Of a stretch of 64,000 nucleotides of DNA, positions 31,393 to 41,317 are shown piece by piece. Position 1 is the stretch's first letter. Every line of letters starts with the position of its first letter. Position numbers and translations under genes: made by a program. The stretch is from Burkholderia humptydooensis (GTDB taxonomy: Bacteria > Pseudomonadota > Gammaproteobacteria > Burkholderiales > Burkholderiaceae), in NCBI RefSeq assembly GCF_001513745.1, contig NZ_CP013382.1, forward strand, positions 1,178,001 to 1,242,000, read 5' to 3'. The notes beneath the pieces were generated by a model. That model did no database searches. It was given only the letters and a program-made list of their open reading frames with translations, and was not told the origin of the DNA.

Positions 31393-34300
31393 TTACCGAT
31401 GCCGCGCAAGCCTCGCGCGCGCGTCGTCCTGCCCGGCTGCGTCGAGCTCGCGCGCATAGACGAACTGCCCGCCGACGAGCGCGGCGATCGGCACGCCGTC
31501 GCGGAACAGGAGCCGGTTGCCCGCGAGCGCGGGCACGCGCTCGCCGGGCAGCAGCGTGCCTGTCAGATTGAGCGGATCGGCCCCGCTTACGCACAGCAGC
31601 AACCCTTCGGCCGGCCGACGGCGGAGCTCGCGCAGGATCGGGATCGCGTCGGGCAGCGCGAACTGCTCGCCCGCGAGGCCCGCGACGAAGCGGCCGCCGC
31701 GGATCTCGCCGCGCGCCTCGAGCCGCCGGTAGACGGGCAGCAGCTCGCGCCAGCTCGGCATCCATTCGGCCTCGCAGGCGAGGATGCGCCAGAACACGAC
31801 GCCGTAGCGGCGCAGCAGCGTCCGCGCGACGTGCTCGAGCGCGGCGGGCGCGATCGCATGGCGGCCCGTCGGCGGCGGCGCCGCACGCATCGCGCGCGCG
31901 ATGCGCGCATCGGCATCGGCATCGGCGACGGATGCGCCGGAGCGGCGCGCGTCGCCTCCGGATGCGTCATCGTCGTCTTCATCAAAATCGAGCGGCGCGA
32001 GCGGCAGCCGCTGCACGAGCGCCCAGCGCCCCGCGTCGTCCATCCCGCCGATCAGCGCGCCGCCGCGCCGCACGCGCGACGACCGGTGCGTGCGGCGCTG
32101 CGCGGCCGGCCGGATCAGCGCGCGCAGGCCCGCGAAGCTGTCCGCATTGACGAGGCCCGCCGCGACGAGCTCGCCGAGCGCGCGCTCGAGCTCGACGGGC
32201 AACAGGCGCGCGTGCGCGGTCAGCTCGTCGAAGAACATCGCGCCATACGCGGCGAGCGTCGCGCGCACGCGCTCGGCGCGCGCGGACAGCGCCGGCAGCG
32301 CGGCCGGATCGCGCAGCGCCTGCCAGACCGCGAGCTCGCGGCGCGGCAGCAGCACGACGGGCGTCGTCTTCACCGGCGCGCTCGCGGCCTTCGGCGGCGC
32401 GCCGAGCCGCGTCCACGTCAGCTTGCCGGCGCGGCACGGCTCGTCGAGGCCGCCCGCCACGTAGTCGGCGAGCCGCGCGGGCAGGATCTCGTCTTCCCAC
32501 GCGCTCGCGGCCGCCTCGAAGCCTTCGAGCTGATGGACGACCGGCGCGAGCGCGTCCACGCCCAAGCCGCGCGTATCGGGCGCGACGCGCTGCCAGTGGA
32601 ACAGGAAGCGCATGAAATCCGCGAGCTCGACGGGCTCGATCTCGCGGCGCAGGCGCTTGACCGTATAGCGATGGATGCGCGCGAGCAGGTGCCGCTCGCA
32701 CCATTCGTCGTCGCGCGCGCCCGGCGTGAAGCGTCCGCGCATCGCGTAGCCCTCGCGCTCGAGCGCGGCGAGCGCGATCGCGACCGACGCGGCGGGCAGC
32801 GCGAGCGGCGCGGCGAGCGCGTCGGCCGTGAGCGGGCCGAAGCCCGTGAGGCGCGCGCGGATCACGTCGACGAGCGCGGCGTCGCGCTCCCACGGCGCGT
32901 CGAAGCCGGGCGGCGGGGCAAGCGGCGGATCGGGCGCGACGTCCTCGCCGTACAGCGCGCGCATGCACGCGACGCGCTCGGCGGCAATCCACAGCCCGCG
33001 GCCGCCGGCGAGCGCGAGCCGCGCCGCGCGCCGGCCCGCCGCGAGCCGCGCGGCGCACGCGCGCCAGCCGTCGTGCGAATCGATTTCATCGTCGGCGACG
33101 CATGCGAGCCCGATGAGCGCGTCGTGCATCTCGTCGTCGTCGCGCACGAGCGGCCACGCCTCGTCGCGCACCGAGTCGATCGCGCCCGCATCGAGCGCGC
33201 CGAGATCGTCGGCCGATTCCGGATCGGTCCAGCGCCGCGCGAGCACCGCTTGCGTGCGGCGCTCTTCGAGCGGCGCGTCGTCGAGGAACGCGTAAGGCTT
33301 CGCGTTCAGGATCTCGGCCGCGAGCGGCGACGGCGCGCTCAGATCGCGCGCGACGAGCGCGACGCCGTCCGTCTCGATCCGCCGCAGCAGCGCGAGCCAG
33401 CCTTCGGTGTCCATCGCGTCGTGCAGGCAGTCGTCGAGCGTCTGGTCGACGAGCGGATGCTTCGGCACTTCGCGCTCGCCGACGATGTTCTCCGCGCATG
33501 CGACCTGATCGGGGAACACGGTCGCGAGCAGATCGTCGCTCCTCATCCGCTGCAGTTGCGGCGCGACCTTGCGGCCGCCCGCGAAGCGCGGCAGCGCGAG
33601 CGACGTCGTCGCGTTCCAGCGCCAGCGCGCGGTGAAGAGCGGCGCGTCGAGGAGCGCCTGGATCAGCACGTGCTCGGCGCTCGACGCGCGCAGGTAGCGC
33701 CACACCTCGTCGAGCGCGAAGCTGTGCGCGAGCGACAGCGAGAGGATCAGCGCGTCGTCGGTCGCGGCCGCCTGCAGCTCGAAGTTGAAGCTGCGGCAGA
33801 AGCGCTTGCGCAGCGCGAGGCCCCACGCGCGGTTGATCCGGCTGCCAAACGGCGAATGGATCACGAGCTGCATGCCGCCCGATTCGTCGAAGAAGCGCTC
33901 CATCACGAGCGTGTCCTGCGTCGGCAGCGCGCCGAGCGCCGCACGGGCGCGCGCGAGGTAGTCGGCAATCTGCCGCGCGGCCTCGGCGTCGAGGCCGAGC
34001 TCGCCCGTCAGCCACGCGAGCACGGGCGCGAGGCGGCGCGGCGCGGGTGCGGCCGCGGGCGCGCCGGCCGCATCGCCGCGCGCAAGCAGCGCGTCGACCT
34101 GCGCGCGCAGCCGCGCGACGCCCGCCGACAGCTCGTCGCTGCGCGCGGGCGCCTCGCCGAGCCAGAACGGGATGTTCGGCGCCTGCCCGTGCGCATCCTC
34201 GACGCGCACGCGCCCCGTCTCGATCCGGATGATCCGGTACGACTGGTTGCCGAGCTGGAACACGTCGCCCGCGAGGCTCTCGACCGCAAAGTCCTCGTTG

Positions 34301-35883
34301 ACGGTGCCGATGTTCACGCCCTGCGGCTCGAGCAGCACCGCGTAGTCGGCGTTGTCGGGGATCGTGCCGCCCGACGTGACGGCCGCGAGCCGCGCGCCGC
34401 GCCGCCCGCGCACCGTGTGCGCGACGACGTCGCGATGCAGGTACGCGGCGCGCGCGCCGCGCCGGCTCGTGAAGCCCTCGGCGAGCATCTTCAGCACGTC
34501 GTCGAACGTCTCGCGCGCGAGCGTCGCGTAGGGCGCGGCCTGCGTCACGCAGCGATAGAGCGCGTGCTCGTCCCATTCGCGGCAGGCGACTTCGGCGACG
34601 AGCTGCTGCGCGAGCACGTCGAGCGGCGCGCGCGGGATGCGCAGCAGATCGAGCTCGCCGCGCCGCACGCAGTCGAGGAGCGCCGCGCATTCGACGAGCT
34701 CGTCGCGCGACAGCGGAAAGAGTCGCCCCTTCGGCACGCCGCCGACGCGGTGCCCGGAGCGTCCGACGCGCTGCAGGAACGGCGCGATGCCGCGCGGCGA
34801 GCCGAGCTGGCAGACGAGGTCGACGTCGCCGATGTCGATGCCGAGCTCGAGCGACGCGGTCGCGACGAGCAGCTTCAGCCTGCCGTGCTTCAGGCGCTGC
34901 TCGGCGTCGAAGCGGTGCTCCTTCGCGAGGCTGCCGTGGTGCGCGGCGATCGCGTCCGCGCCGAGCCGGTCCGCGAGATGGCGCGCCGCGCGCTCGGCCA
35001 TCCGGCGCGTGTTGACGAACACGAGCGTCGTCCGGTGCGCGGCGGCCAGTTCCGCGATGCGGTCGTAGAGGCGTTCCCACACGTCGTTCGCCATCACCGG
35101 CCCGAGCGGAACGGGCGGCAATTCGAGCGCGAGATCGCGCGTGCGCGTGTGGCCGGTATCGACGATCGCGCAATCGAGCGGCGCGTCGTCGCGGCCGCCG
35201 ACGAGAAAGCGCGCGACCGCCTCGACCGGCTTTTGCGTCGCGGACAACCCGATGCGCGGCAGCTTGCGGCCGACGAGCGCGTCGAGCCGCTCGAGCGACA
35301 GCGCAAGATGGCTGCCGCGCTTGGCTGTCGCGAGCGCGTGGATTTCGTCGACGATCACGGTGCGCGTGCTCGCGAGCATCCGCCGGCCCGATTCGGACGA
35401 CAGCAGCACGTACAGCGATTCCGGGGTCGTGACGAGAATGTGCGGCGCGTGCTTGCGGTGCGCGACGCGCTCGGCCTGCGTGGTGTCGCCGGTGCGCACC
35501 GCGGTGCGGATCTGCGGCACGGGCAGCCCGCGCCGCGCGATCTCGGCGGCGATGCCGGCGAGCGGCACGTCGAGGTTGACGTGGATGTCGTTCGACAGCG
35601 CCTTCAGCGGCGACACGTAGACGACGAGCGTCTCGTCCGGCAGCGCGCCGTCGTGCGCGAGCGCGTCGCGCACGAGATCGTCGAGCGCGGACAGGAACGC
35701 GGTGAGCGTCTTGCCGGAGCCCGTCGGCGCGGCGACGAGCGTCGAGCGGCCGGCCTTGATGTGCGGCCACGCGAGCGCCTGCGCGGTGGTGGGCGCGGCG
35801 AACGTGCCGGAGAACCAGGCGGCGACGACGGGGTGGAACGCGCCGAGCGCGCCGGCGGCGGGGCGGGTGGGGGTGATGTCCAT
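31393..35883 (-). CDS. lhr: Large ATP-dependent helicase Lhr
   Basis: About 1496 residues from the ATG at 35883 (MDITPTRPAAG); an in-frame start 99 bases further upstream adds a proline/arginine-rich extension with no family support. Superfamily 2 helicase: APTGSGKTLTAF at about 52-63, DEIHAL as motif II, LSATQKP as motif III, and a C-terminal RecA lobe with VATASLELGIDIGDVDLV and QRVGRSGHR (motif VI). The long C-terminal half places it with full-length Lhr (E. coli Lhr is 1538 residues) rather than the short Lhr-core. These are 3'-5' translocases linked to DNA repair. Single gene, divergent from nothing obvious. Confidence 0.9.
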   Translation of the reverse strand: MDITPTRPAAGALGAFHPVVAAWFSGTFAAPTTAQALAWPHIKAGRSTLVAAPTGSGKTLTAFLSALDDLVRDALAHDGALPDETLVVYVSPLKALSNDIHVNLDVPLAGIAAEIARRGLPVPQIRTAVRTGDTTQAERVAHRKHAPHILVTTPESLYVLLSSESGRRMLASTRTVIVDEIHALATAKRGSHLALSLERLDALVGRKLPRIGLSATQKPVEAVARFLVGGRDDAPLDCAIVDTGHTRTRDLALELPPVPLGPVMANDVWERLYDRIAELAAAHRTTLVFVNTRRMAERAARHLADRLGADAIAAHHGSLAKEHRFDAEQRLKHGRLKLLVATASLELGIDIGDVDLVCQLGSPRGIAPFLQRVGRSGHRVGGVPKGRLFPLSRDELVECAALLDCVRRGELDLLRIPRAPLDVLAQQLVAEVACREWDEHALYRCVTQAAPYATLARETFDDVLKMLAEGFTSRRGARAAYLHRDVVAHTVRGRRGARLAAVTSGGTIPDNADYAVLLEPQGVNIGTVNEDFAVESLAGDVFQLGNQSYRIIRIETGRVRVEDAHGQAPNIPFWLGEAPARSDELSAGVARLRAQVDALLARGDAAGAPAAAPAPRRLAPVLAWLTGELGLDAEAARQIADYLARARAALGALPTQDTLVMERFFDESGGMQLVIHSPFGSRINRAWGLALRKRFCRSFNFELQAAATDDALILSLSLAHSFALDEVWRYLRASSAEHVLIQALLDAPLFTARWRWNATTSLALPRFAGGRKVAPQLQRMRSDDLLATVFPDQVACAENIVGEREVPKHPLVDQTLDDCLHDAMDTEGWLALLRRIETDGVALVARDLSAPSPLAAEILNAKPYAFLDDAPLEERRTQAVLARRWTDPESADDLGALDAGAIDSVRDEAWPLVRDDDEMHDALIGLACVADDEIDSHDGWRACAARLAAGRRAARLALAGGRGLWIAAERVACMRALYGEDVAPDPPLAPPPGFDAPWERDAALVDVIRARLTGFGPLTADALAAPLALPAASVAIALAALEREGYAMRGRFTPGARDDEWCERHLLARIHRYTVKRLRREIEPVELADFMRFLFHWQRVAPDTRGLGVDALAPVVHQLEGFEAAASAWEDEILPARLADYVAGGLDEPCRAGKLTWTRLGAPPKAASAPVKTTPVVLLPRRELAVWQALRDPAALPALSARAERVRATLAAYGAMFFDELTAHARLLPVELERALGELVAAGLVNADSFAGLRALIRPAAQRRTHRSSRVRRGGALIGGMDDAGRWALVQRLPLAPLDFDEDDDDASGGDARRSGASVADADADARIARAMRAAPPPTGRHAIAPAALEHVARTLLRRYGVVFWRILACEAEWMPSWRELLPVYRRLEARGEIRGGRFVAGLAGEQFALPDAIPILRELRRRPAEGLLLCVSGADPLNLTGTLLPGERVPALAGNRLLFRDGVPIAALVGGQFVYARELDAAGQDDARARLARHR

Positions 35884-36064
35884 CGCTACCGTAAGTGAGG
35901 GCGGGCGCGGGCGTTGCAAGGCTCGGCCCGGCCCAGCGGGATAGTGTGCCAGACGCGCGGGCGGTCTGCAGGCGAAACGCAAACGGCGGCGCGTTGCACT
36001 GCGGCGCGCGGTAGGGGGATCGGAGCGATCGGCGCGGTGCGAGTCGCCGCCGCCCCGACAGCCG

Positions 36065-36427
36065 TCAGAACAGCCAGTTCCTCGGCGTGCCGACCGGGTC
36101 GGTGAACAGGCTCCCCGGATTGATGACGAAGAACTGGAGCGTCTCGATCGAGTGCGGAATGGCCACGATCGAATAGACGATGCGCGCCGCGACGAGCGCC
36201 ACTGTCATCTGTGCCGCGCGCGCCCAGAATCGGCGGCCGGTGCGGGCGATGTGCTGCCTGGCCGCGCGCCAGACGCCGACGATCCACCAGACGTTGAGGA
36301 GGGACAGCGCAACGTCGGCGAGCGAATAGCCGCCGCGCCAGTGCCGGACGATCCAGCGCAGCGGGCCGAAGCTCGGCAGCGGGCGCGCGGCGGACGAAGG
36401 CGGAGGCGTCGTGATGTCGTCGGTCAT
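36065..36427 (-). CDS. Small membrane protein of unknown function
   Basis: A 120-residue protein. After a polar, proline-rich start of about 20 residues there are two or three hydrophobic helices (about 35-55, 72-92 and a weaker third). A YSLADVALSLLNVWWIVGVWR stretch and a GTPRNWLF ending are notable. No family is recognised. Such small proteins with clustered Trp and Arg near the membrane faces are common in Burkholderia without assigned role. It lies between lhr and a DUF457-type gene on the same strand, with no sign of an operon. Confidence 0.6.
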   Translation of the reverse strand: MTDDITTPPPSSAARPLPSFGPLRWIVRHWRGGYSLADVALSLLNVWWIVGVWRAARQHIARTGRRFWARAAQMTVALVAARIVYSIVAIPHSIETLQFFVINPGSLFTDPVGTPRNWLF

Positions 36428-36564
36428 GTTCTTGTGCGTTGTGTCACGGACGATCCGGCCCGATCGTCGAAGGGCGCGGCGAGGCCGCGTTCGCCATCAT
36501 GCCGGCGGCCGCGGCGCAGGCCGGGCGTATGTCGACGTCGGCCGGGCATGCCGTCTGCCGGGCG

Positions 36565-37083
36565 TCACACCGTGCGCAGCCAGCCGAGCCAGTGCGCGAG
36601 CGGCGCCGCGTGCCCCCACGCGGCCTGCGCGAGCCACAGCGCGCCCGCCCATGCGGCCGCGACGACGATCAGATCGCAGTGCCCGCTGTTCCACCAGTTC
36701 AGCGAATGGCGCTTCCACAGCCACGGCACGCCGAGCGGGTTCGGCCAGTCGGCGATCAGGTGGACGAGGCCGCCGCACGCGAAGCCGAAAAGCGGCGCCG
36801 CCCACCCGTGGCGATGGCCGAGCGACCGGTACGCGAAGACGAGCATCGCGACCCACGCGACGCCCCAGTGCGTGACGGTGCGATGCGTGACCCAGAGCCG
36901 CCGCGAGCGGCGCCACCACGCGAGTTCGAGCCAGTCGGGCGCGGTGCCGCCCGCGACGCCCGCCGCGAACGCGGCGAGGCTGTAGACGTGCCACGGTCCC
37001 GCCGCGCCCGCCTGCGCGACGAGCGCCGCGGCGACGAGCCCCGCGGCCCAGCCGCTCGCATGATGTGCTGCGTGTGATGCCAT
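36565..37083 (-). CDS. Membrane metal-dependent hydrolase-like protein (YdjM/DUF457)
   Basis: A 172-residue membrane protein. The landmarks are HHASGWAAG at the start, an APDWLE segment, the HRTVTHWG metal-site-like motif and HLIADWPNPLG, the arrangement of the YdjM family (LexA-regulated inner membrane hydrolase-like proteins, DUF457). Four or so hydrophobic helices. The conserved His and Asp residues suggest a metal site. No activity is firmly established for the family and no SOS box was noticed upstream. Confidence 0.75.
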   Translation of the reverse strand: MASHAAHHASGWAAGLVAAALVAQAGAAGPWHVYSLAAFAAGVAGGTAPDWLELAWWRRSRRLWVTHRTVTHWGVAWVAMLVFAYRSLGHRHGWAAPLFGFACGGLVHLIADWPNPLGVPWLWKRHSLNWWNSGHCDLIVVAAAWAGALWLAQAAWGHAAPLAHWLGWLRTV

Positions 37084-37598
37084 GCCGGTATTGCGTCGGC
37101 GTACCGCCGAAATCGAAAGGGGGCGCTATCTTCGCAGATTTGGCGTGCGGCGCGCAGCGGCGGGGAAGGAAAATTTTCGGCGCGGGTCGATGCGCTCGAA
37201 CGAGTAGTTGCAAGCAGTGCGGCGCTCGTGTGATGCGTCAAGGCCACGGTCCATCCGGCCAACGCCGGCGTCGTGCCGAATGCAGGCATTCCGCGGTCGC
37301 ACGATGCGCTGTCGTCGTCGAATTCTTCGATGCAACTAACCATGTTGATTCAAGCTGCATTGCTTCACGCGCCGTCACGATCCGGCGCCGTCGGTCCCGC
37401 CCCGACGGCCTCCGCGCGCCGCATGGCCGTCCGGCGCGAGTCGCCGCCATCCGGTGCGACGCGCTTCGCCCGCGTGCGGCCCGCCCGCCGGCGTGCCTAC
37501 GAAACCCCATTTTTGTATACGCGCGCGGCCATGCTATAAGCCTATTCATCGAACTTTCGTGCCCCAATTAGCAAGGAGATCCAAATGGGAGACATGTC
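37084..37598. promoter_or_regulatory. Intergenic region upstream of ggt
   Basis: About 515 bases with no supported gene on either strand. The last 90 bases are AT-richer and contain the predicted ggt promoter. The first part should carry the promoter of the minus-strand DUF457 gene. Confidence 0.4.
37513..37540 (+). promoter_or_regulatory. Probable sigma-70 promoter of ggt
   Basis: TTGTAT at 37513-37518 and TATAAG at 37535-37540 are separated by 16 bases. The -10 matches consensus in five of six positions and the -35 in four. It sits about 60 bases before the ggt start codon, in the only AT-rich stretch of the region. Confidence 0.5.
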
Positions 37599-39320
37599 AT
37601 GAACGCAACGAATCGCTTCAAGTCGACGGTGCTCGCCGCACTCATGAGCACGGCGGTCGCCGGCTTCCTGCCGAGCGCGCCCGCTCACGCGAAAGGCCCG
37701 CAGCAGCACGTCGTGCTGGACGGCTCGGCCGTCGCGGTCGCCGACAAATACAGCGCCGACGCGGCCGAGCAGATCTTCAAGCAGGGCGGCAACGCGGTCG
37801 ACGCCGCGGTCGCGATCGCGTTCACGCTCGCCGTCACCTATCCGGAAGCGGGCAACATCGGCGGCGGCGGCTTCATGACCGTCTACATCGGCGGCAAGCC
37901 GTACTTCCTCGACTATCGCGAGCGCGCGCCGCTCGCCGCGACGAAGGACATGTATCTCGACAAGGACGGCAACGTCGTCAAGGGCATGAGCCTGTACGGC
38001 GATCGCGCGGTCGGCGTGCCGGGCACGGTGGCCGGGATGTGGGAAGTGCAGAAGCGCTTCGGCAAGCTGAAGTGGAAGCAGGTGCTCGCGCCCGCGGTTC
38101 GCTATGCGCGCGACGGCTTCATCGTCGACGAGCAGCTCGCGCAGCGCGGCGTCGACGCGTCGAAGGAGTTCGGCGGCAAGACGAACTTCGATCAATATTT
38201 CAGCGGCCTGAAGGCGGGCGCGAACTTCAGGCAGCCGGAGCTCGCGGCGGTGCTCGCGCGCATCGCGAACGACGGCGCGAAGGACTTCTACGACGGCAGG
38301 ACGGCCGACCTGATCGCCGCGTCGATGAAGAAGGGCGGCGGCCTGATCACGAAGCAGGACCTGATTCAGTACAAGGCGGTGTGGCGCGAGCCGATCCAGG
38401 CGAGCTGGAACGGCTATCGCGTGATCACCGCGCCGCCGCCGAGCTCGGGCGGCATCGGCCTCGTCCAGTTGCTGAAGATGAAGGCGGACCGCAAGGCCGA
38501 CTTCGACGGCGTCTCGCTCAATTCGCCGCAATATGTGCACCTGATCGCCGAGATCGAGAAGCGCGTGTTCGCCGATCGCGCGCAGTATCTCGGCGACCCG
38601 GACTTCTACAAGGTGCCCGTCGCGCAGCTCACCGACGACGCGTACATCGCGAAGCGCGCGGCCGAGGTGAATCCGGAGAAGCCGTCCGACACGAAGAGCG
38701 TGCAGCCGGGCCTGGGCACGTCGATGCCGGAGAAGGCGGAGACGACGCACTTCTCGGTCGTCGACAAGTGGGGCAACGCGGTGTCGAACACGTACACGAT
38801 CAACGGCTACTTCGGCTCGGGCGTCGTCGCCGAAGGCACGGGCATCGTGCTCAACGACGAGATGGACGACTTCTCCGCGAAGCCGGGCGTCGCGAACATG
38901 TTCGGCGTCGTCGGCAGCGACGCGAACGCGATCGAGCCGAGGAAGCGGCCGCTGTCGTCGATGTCGCCGACGATCCTGACGAAGGACGGCAAGGTCGCGC
39001 TCGTGATCGGCACGCCGGGCGGCTCGCGGATCTTCACGTCGATCTTCCAGGTGATCACGAACCTGTACGACTTCAGGATGCCGCTGAAGGACGCGGTCGG
39101 CGCGATGCGCTTTCACCATCAACTGCTGCCGCCGAACACGATCTTCTGGGAGCCGTACCACCCGATCGACGGCGATCTGGCGAAGGGCATCGAGGCGAAG
39201 GGCTACACGCTGAAGGGCCAGGATTTCAGCGGCGACATCCAGGCGATCCAGATCGACGGCAAGACGCCCGAGGCCGTGTCCGATCCGCGCGGCCGCGGCG
39301 TGTCGCGCGTGATCCAGTGA
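37599..39320 (+). CDS. ggt: Periplasmic gamma-glutamyltransferase
   Basis: A 573-residue GGT. Residues 1-31 form a signal peptide (cleavage after AHA). The proenzyme self-cleaves before the nucleophile; here Thr382 in ETTHFSVVDKWGNAV corresponds to Thr391 of the E. coli enzyme. The GNIGGGGFM, YREAPL-like (DYRERAPL) and PLSSMSPTI segments of the family are present. It hydrolyses glutathione and gamma-glutamyl compounds in the periplasm. Two ATGs lie just upstream (37585 and 37594) but run into an early stop; the GGGAGA at 37587-37592 fits the chosen start. Together with the gsi operon it suggests glutathione salvage. Confidence 0.92.
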   Translation: MNATNRFKSTVLAALMSTAVAGFLPSAPAHAKGPQQHVVLDGSAVAVADKYSADAAEQIFKQGGNAVDAAVAIAFTLAVTYPEAGNIGGGGFMTVYIGGKPYFLDYRERAPLAATKDMYLDKDGNVVKGMSLYGDRAVGVPGTVAGMWEVQKRFGKLKWKQVLAPAVRYARDGFIVDEQLAQRGVDASKEFGGKTNFDQYFSGLKAGANFRQPELAAVLARIANDGAKDFYDGRTADLIAASMKKGGGLITKQDLIQYKAVWREPIQASWNGYRVITAPPPSSGGIGLVQLLKMKADRKADFDGVSLNSPQYVHLIAEIEKRVFADRAQYLGDPDFYKVPVAQLTDDAYIAKRAAEVNPEKPSDTKSVQPGLGTSMPEKAETTHFSVVDKWGNAVSNTYTINGYFGSGVVAEGTGIVLNDEMDDFSAKPGVANMFGVVGSDANAIEPRKRPLSSMSPTILTKDGKVALVIGTPGGSRIFTSIFQVITNLYDFRMPLKDAVGAMRFHHQLLPPNTIFWEPYHPIDGDLAKGIEAKGYTLKGQDFSGDIQAIQIDGKTPEAVSDPRGRGVSRVIQ

Positions 39321-39394
39321 GCGCGCAGCGCCGCGATCGCTTCGCATCGTTGGACGTGGCAGCCGTTCATCGACGCGCGTAGCGGCGCGGGCGC

Positions 39395-40825
39395 TCATTC
39401 GCTCTTCCGGTCCGTTTGCGCCGCATTGCTCGCGAGGAAGCTGTCGACCGCGACGAGCGACTGCTCGTCCAGCGTGCCGAGAATGCCCTTGAGCTTCAGT
39501 TGCAGCTTCAGCGCGTCGAGGTAGCTCTCGAACAGCTTCTGGCGGATGTTCGAGATGTCGGTGCGCAGGTTCAGCGTCTCGTAAGTCGTGCTGTAGCCCA
39601 CCTGGTGCGCCTTCATCGACGAGTCGTATGCGAGCCGCGCCGCCTGCAGCGACTGCTGCAGCGCGCGGATTCGCGCGCCGATCGATTGCAGCGCCGCGAG
39701 CGTCTCGCGATGGTCGGTGCTCAGTTGCTGCTCGACTTCGCGCAGCCGGTTCTGGTACTGCGTCGCGACGCGGTCGGCCTCGATCTTCCTGTAGTGCACG
39801 CTGCCGCCCGAGAAGATCGGAATCGTCACCTGCACGCCGATCGCGCTCTGATGGAAGTCGTTCTTGTCGGTGAGGCCGCGCAGGTTCGGATTGAGGCCGC
39901 GCGAATACGTCGCGAACAGGTCGACGGTCGGCAGGTGCTCCGCGTTGATGCGTTTCGACGCGAGCCGCGCGACGCGCAGGTCGCGGTACGCCTGCTGATA
40001 CGACGGGTTGTCCTGAGGCTGGTAGTCGCCCGTCGGAATGCGCGGCGACACGCCGTGCATCGCGAGCCGCGGCCAGCGCGTGAAGTCGATCGCGGAGCCG
40101 AGCAGCGTCTCGTAGCGGGCGCGGCGCGCCTCGACGTCGGTGCGCGCGAGCGCCTCGTCCGATTGCGCGAGACTTCTGCGCGCCTCGATCTCGGCCGTGT
40201 CGCCGATCGTCTTCATGCCGAGCTGCGCCATGCGGCGCGTGTCGCTCTCGAGGCGCGTGAGCGCGTCGACTTCGTCGTCGGCGAGCTGCAGTTTCTCGCG
40301 CGCGGACAGCAGATCGAAGCACGCGTTCGCGACGCGCATGATCAGCTCCTGCTTCGCGACTTCGAGCTGCTGCCGCGCGGATTCCTCGAATTCCTTCGCG
40401 CGGCTCATGTCGTACAGGTACGGCATGTTGAAGAGCGCCTGCGAGAGCTGCGCGGCGCCGTACGCGGCGGTGCTGTTGCCGCTCACGTCGATGCCGAACA
40501 GGTTCGCGTGCGTGCCGTAGCGGCCCCATTCGAGCTGCGCGCTCACCTGCGGCAGCATCTGCGCGCGCGCCTGCGGAAACTTCTGCCGCGCGGCGTCGTA
40601 TTCGGCGCGCGCCTGGAGGAATTTCGGATCGTTCGAGATCGCGTGCTGATAAGCGTCGTCGAGACAGAATGCGCGCGCCGATTCGGAACCGGTGCCGAGT
40701 GCGGCAAGCGCCGCGCAAACAGTAACGTAAGCCACATTGACGCGAAGCCGAAAGGATTTTGTCGTTAAGTGAAAACCCGCATGCCGAAATTTAGACGAGG
40801 CACCCAAATTCGCTGTTTCAAACAT
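39395..40825 (-). CDS. TolC-family outer-membrane channel for type I secretion
   Basis: About 476 residues from the ATG at 40825, chosen for its AGGGAGA ribosome site; the frame is open further upstream in low-GC DNA with no such site. A long-leader signal peptide ends near residue 52. The mature part is a TolC/OMF protein with two repeats of helical hairpins: AYQHAISNDPKFLQARAEYDAARQ near the start, DNPSYQQAYRDLRVARLASKR in the middle, and a late VGYSTTYETLNLRTDI segment, a widespread OMF hallmark. It is divergent from the peptide/exporter genes at 41104-46289 and most likely forms their outer-membrane exit duct. Confidence 0.88.
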   Translation of the reverse strand: MFETANLGASSKFRHAGFHLTTKSFRLRVNVAYVTVCAALAALGTGSESARAFCLDDAYQHAISNDPKFLQARAEYDAARQKFPQARAQMLPQVSAQLEWGRYGTHANLFGIDVSGNSTAAYGAAQLSQALFNMPYLYDMSRAKEFEESARQQLEVAKQELIMRVANACFDLLSAREKLQLADDEVDALTRLESDTRRMAQLGMKTIGDTAEIEARRSLAQSDEALARTDVEARRARYETLLGSAIDFTRWPRLAMHGVSPRIPTGDYQPQDNPSYQQAYRDLRVARLASKRINAEHLPTVDLFATYSRGLNPNLRGLTDKNDFHQSAIGVQVTIPIFSGGSVHYRKIEADRVATQYQNRLREVEQQLSTDHRETLAALQSIGARIRALQQSLQAARLAYDSSMKAHQVGYSTTYETLNLRTDISNIRQKLFESYLDALKLQLKLKGILGTLDEQSLVAVDSFLASNAAQTDRKSE

Positions 40826-41103
40826 CTCCGTCTCCCTCTTCCGCCTTGTGTCAAGCGGTCTGCGACACAAATTAAACGTTTTAAATAATGAGTTGAAACG
40901 CATGCATCTTTTTGGTGAATTCTGGATCGTCAAAAATCTATATAAGACGCGGCCGGCCATCTTGTTTCTGTCTTGGGCGCATGATAGCCTGATTCCGGCT
41001 TGTAATCGCAGCGATAAAAAATAAACGTCGTTCGGTTATTTACGGCCATTGGCATTAATAGAGAAGTCTTGACGTCGTCTTTATTCTTTACGAGGAGATA
41101 GTT
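40826..41103. promoter_or_regulatory. Shared AT-rich promoter region between tolC-like and peptide genes
   Basis: These 278 bases are the most AT-rich stretch of the window (for example gttttaaataatgag and gcgataaaaaataaacg) and separate the divergent channel gene from the first peptide gene. Promoters in both directions must lie here. No single -35/-10 pair is convincing by eye. The region ends in a strong GAGGAGA ribosome site for the first peptide. Confidence 0.55.
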
Positions 41104-41277
41104 ATGAAGGTCATGACGATGGAGCAGGCCAGGATGGTCAACGGTGGCGGCCCGATCAGCTCGCTGGGCACGCTGGCGGCGGCGTCCGGTCCGCTGTTCA
41201 CGGCGCTCGGCCAGTTCATGCCGACGCTCGGCGGCTATCTGCAAGACCCGAAGAACTTCAATAGCAACGGCAAGTAA
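41104..41277 (+). CDS. Double-glycine leader peptide precursor 1 (bacteriocin-like)
   Basis: A 57-residue precursor with a GAGGAGA ribosome site 5-10 bases before the ATG. Residues 1-16 (MKVMTMEQARMVNGGG) form a double-glycine leader of the type removed by C39 peptidase exporters: hydrophobic at -12 and -4 and GG at -2/-1. The mature part, about 42 residues, is Gly/Ala/Leu-rich, has no cysteine, and ends in a polar tail (DPKNFNSNGK). It lies upstream of a second precursor with a matching leader and of a C39 ABC exporter. Class II bacteriocin, microcin or signalling peptide are all possible; no family match is claimed. Confidence 0.75.
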   Translation: MKVMTMEQARMVNGGGPISSLGTLAAASGPLFTALGQFMPTLGGYLQDPKNFNSNGK

Positions 41278-41296
41278 GCACTAGCCGTCGCATTCG

Positions 41297-41317
41297 CGCG
41301 GGGAGGCGCCCCCCGCG
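41297..41317 (+). other. GC hairpin after the first peptide gene
   Basis: Arms cgcgggg (41297-41303) and ccccgcg (41311-41317) pair over 7 bp around a 7-base loop, 20 bases after the stop of precursor 1. What follows is taaaatc, with no T-run, so it is more likely an attenuating or mRNA-end-protecting hairpin that raises the ratio of peptide to exporter message than a full terminator. Confidence 0.5.

Noticed and set aside
31363..35898. A 1511-codon plus-strand frame opposite lhr
   Set aside because: It mirrors the lhr gene; its translation is Arg/Glu-rich low complexity and lacks motifs, whereas the minus strand shows all helicase motifs.
35884..35982. N-terminal extension of Lhr
   Set aside because: The extra 33 residues are Pro/Arg-rich and not seen in the family; the start at 35883 gives a normal length.
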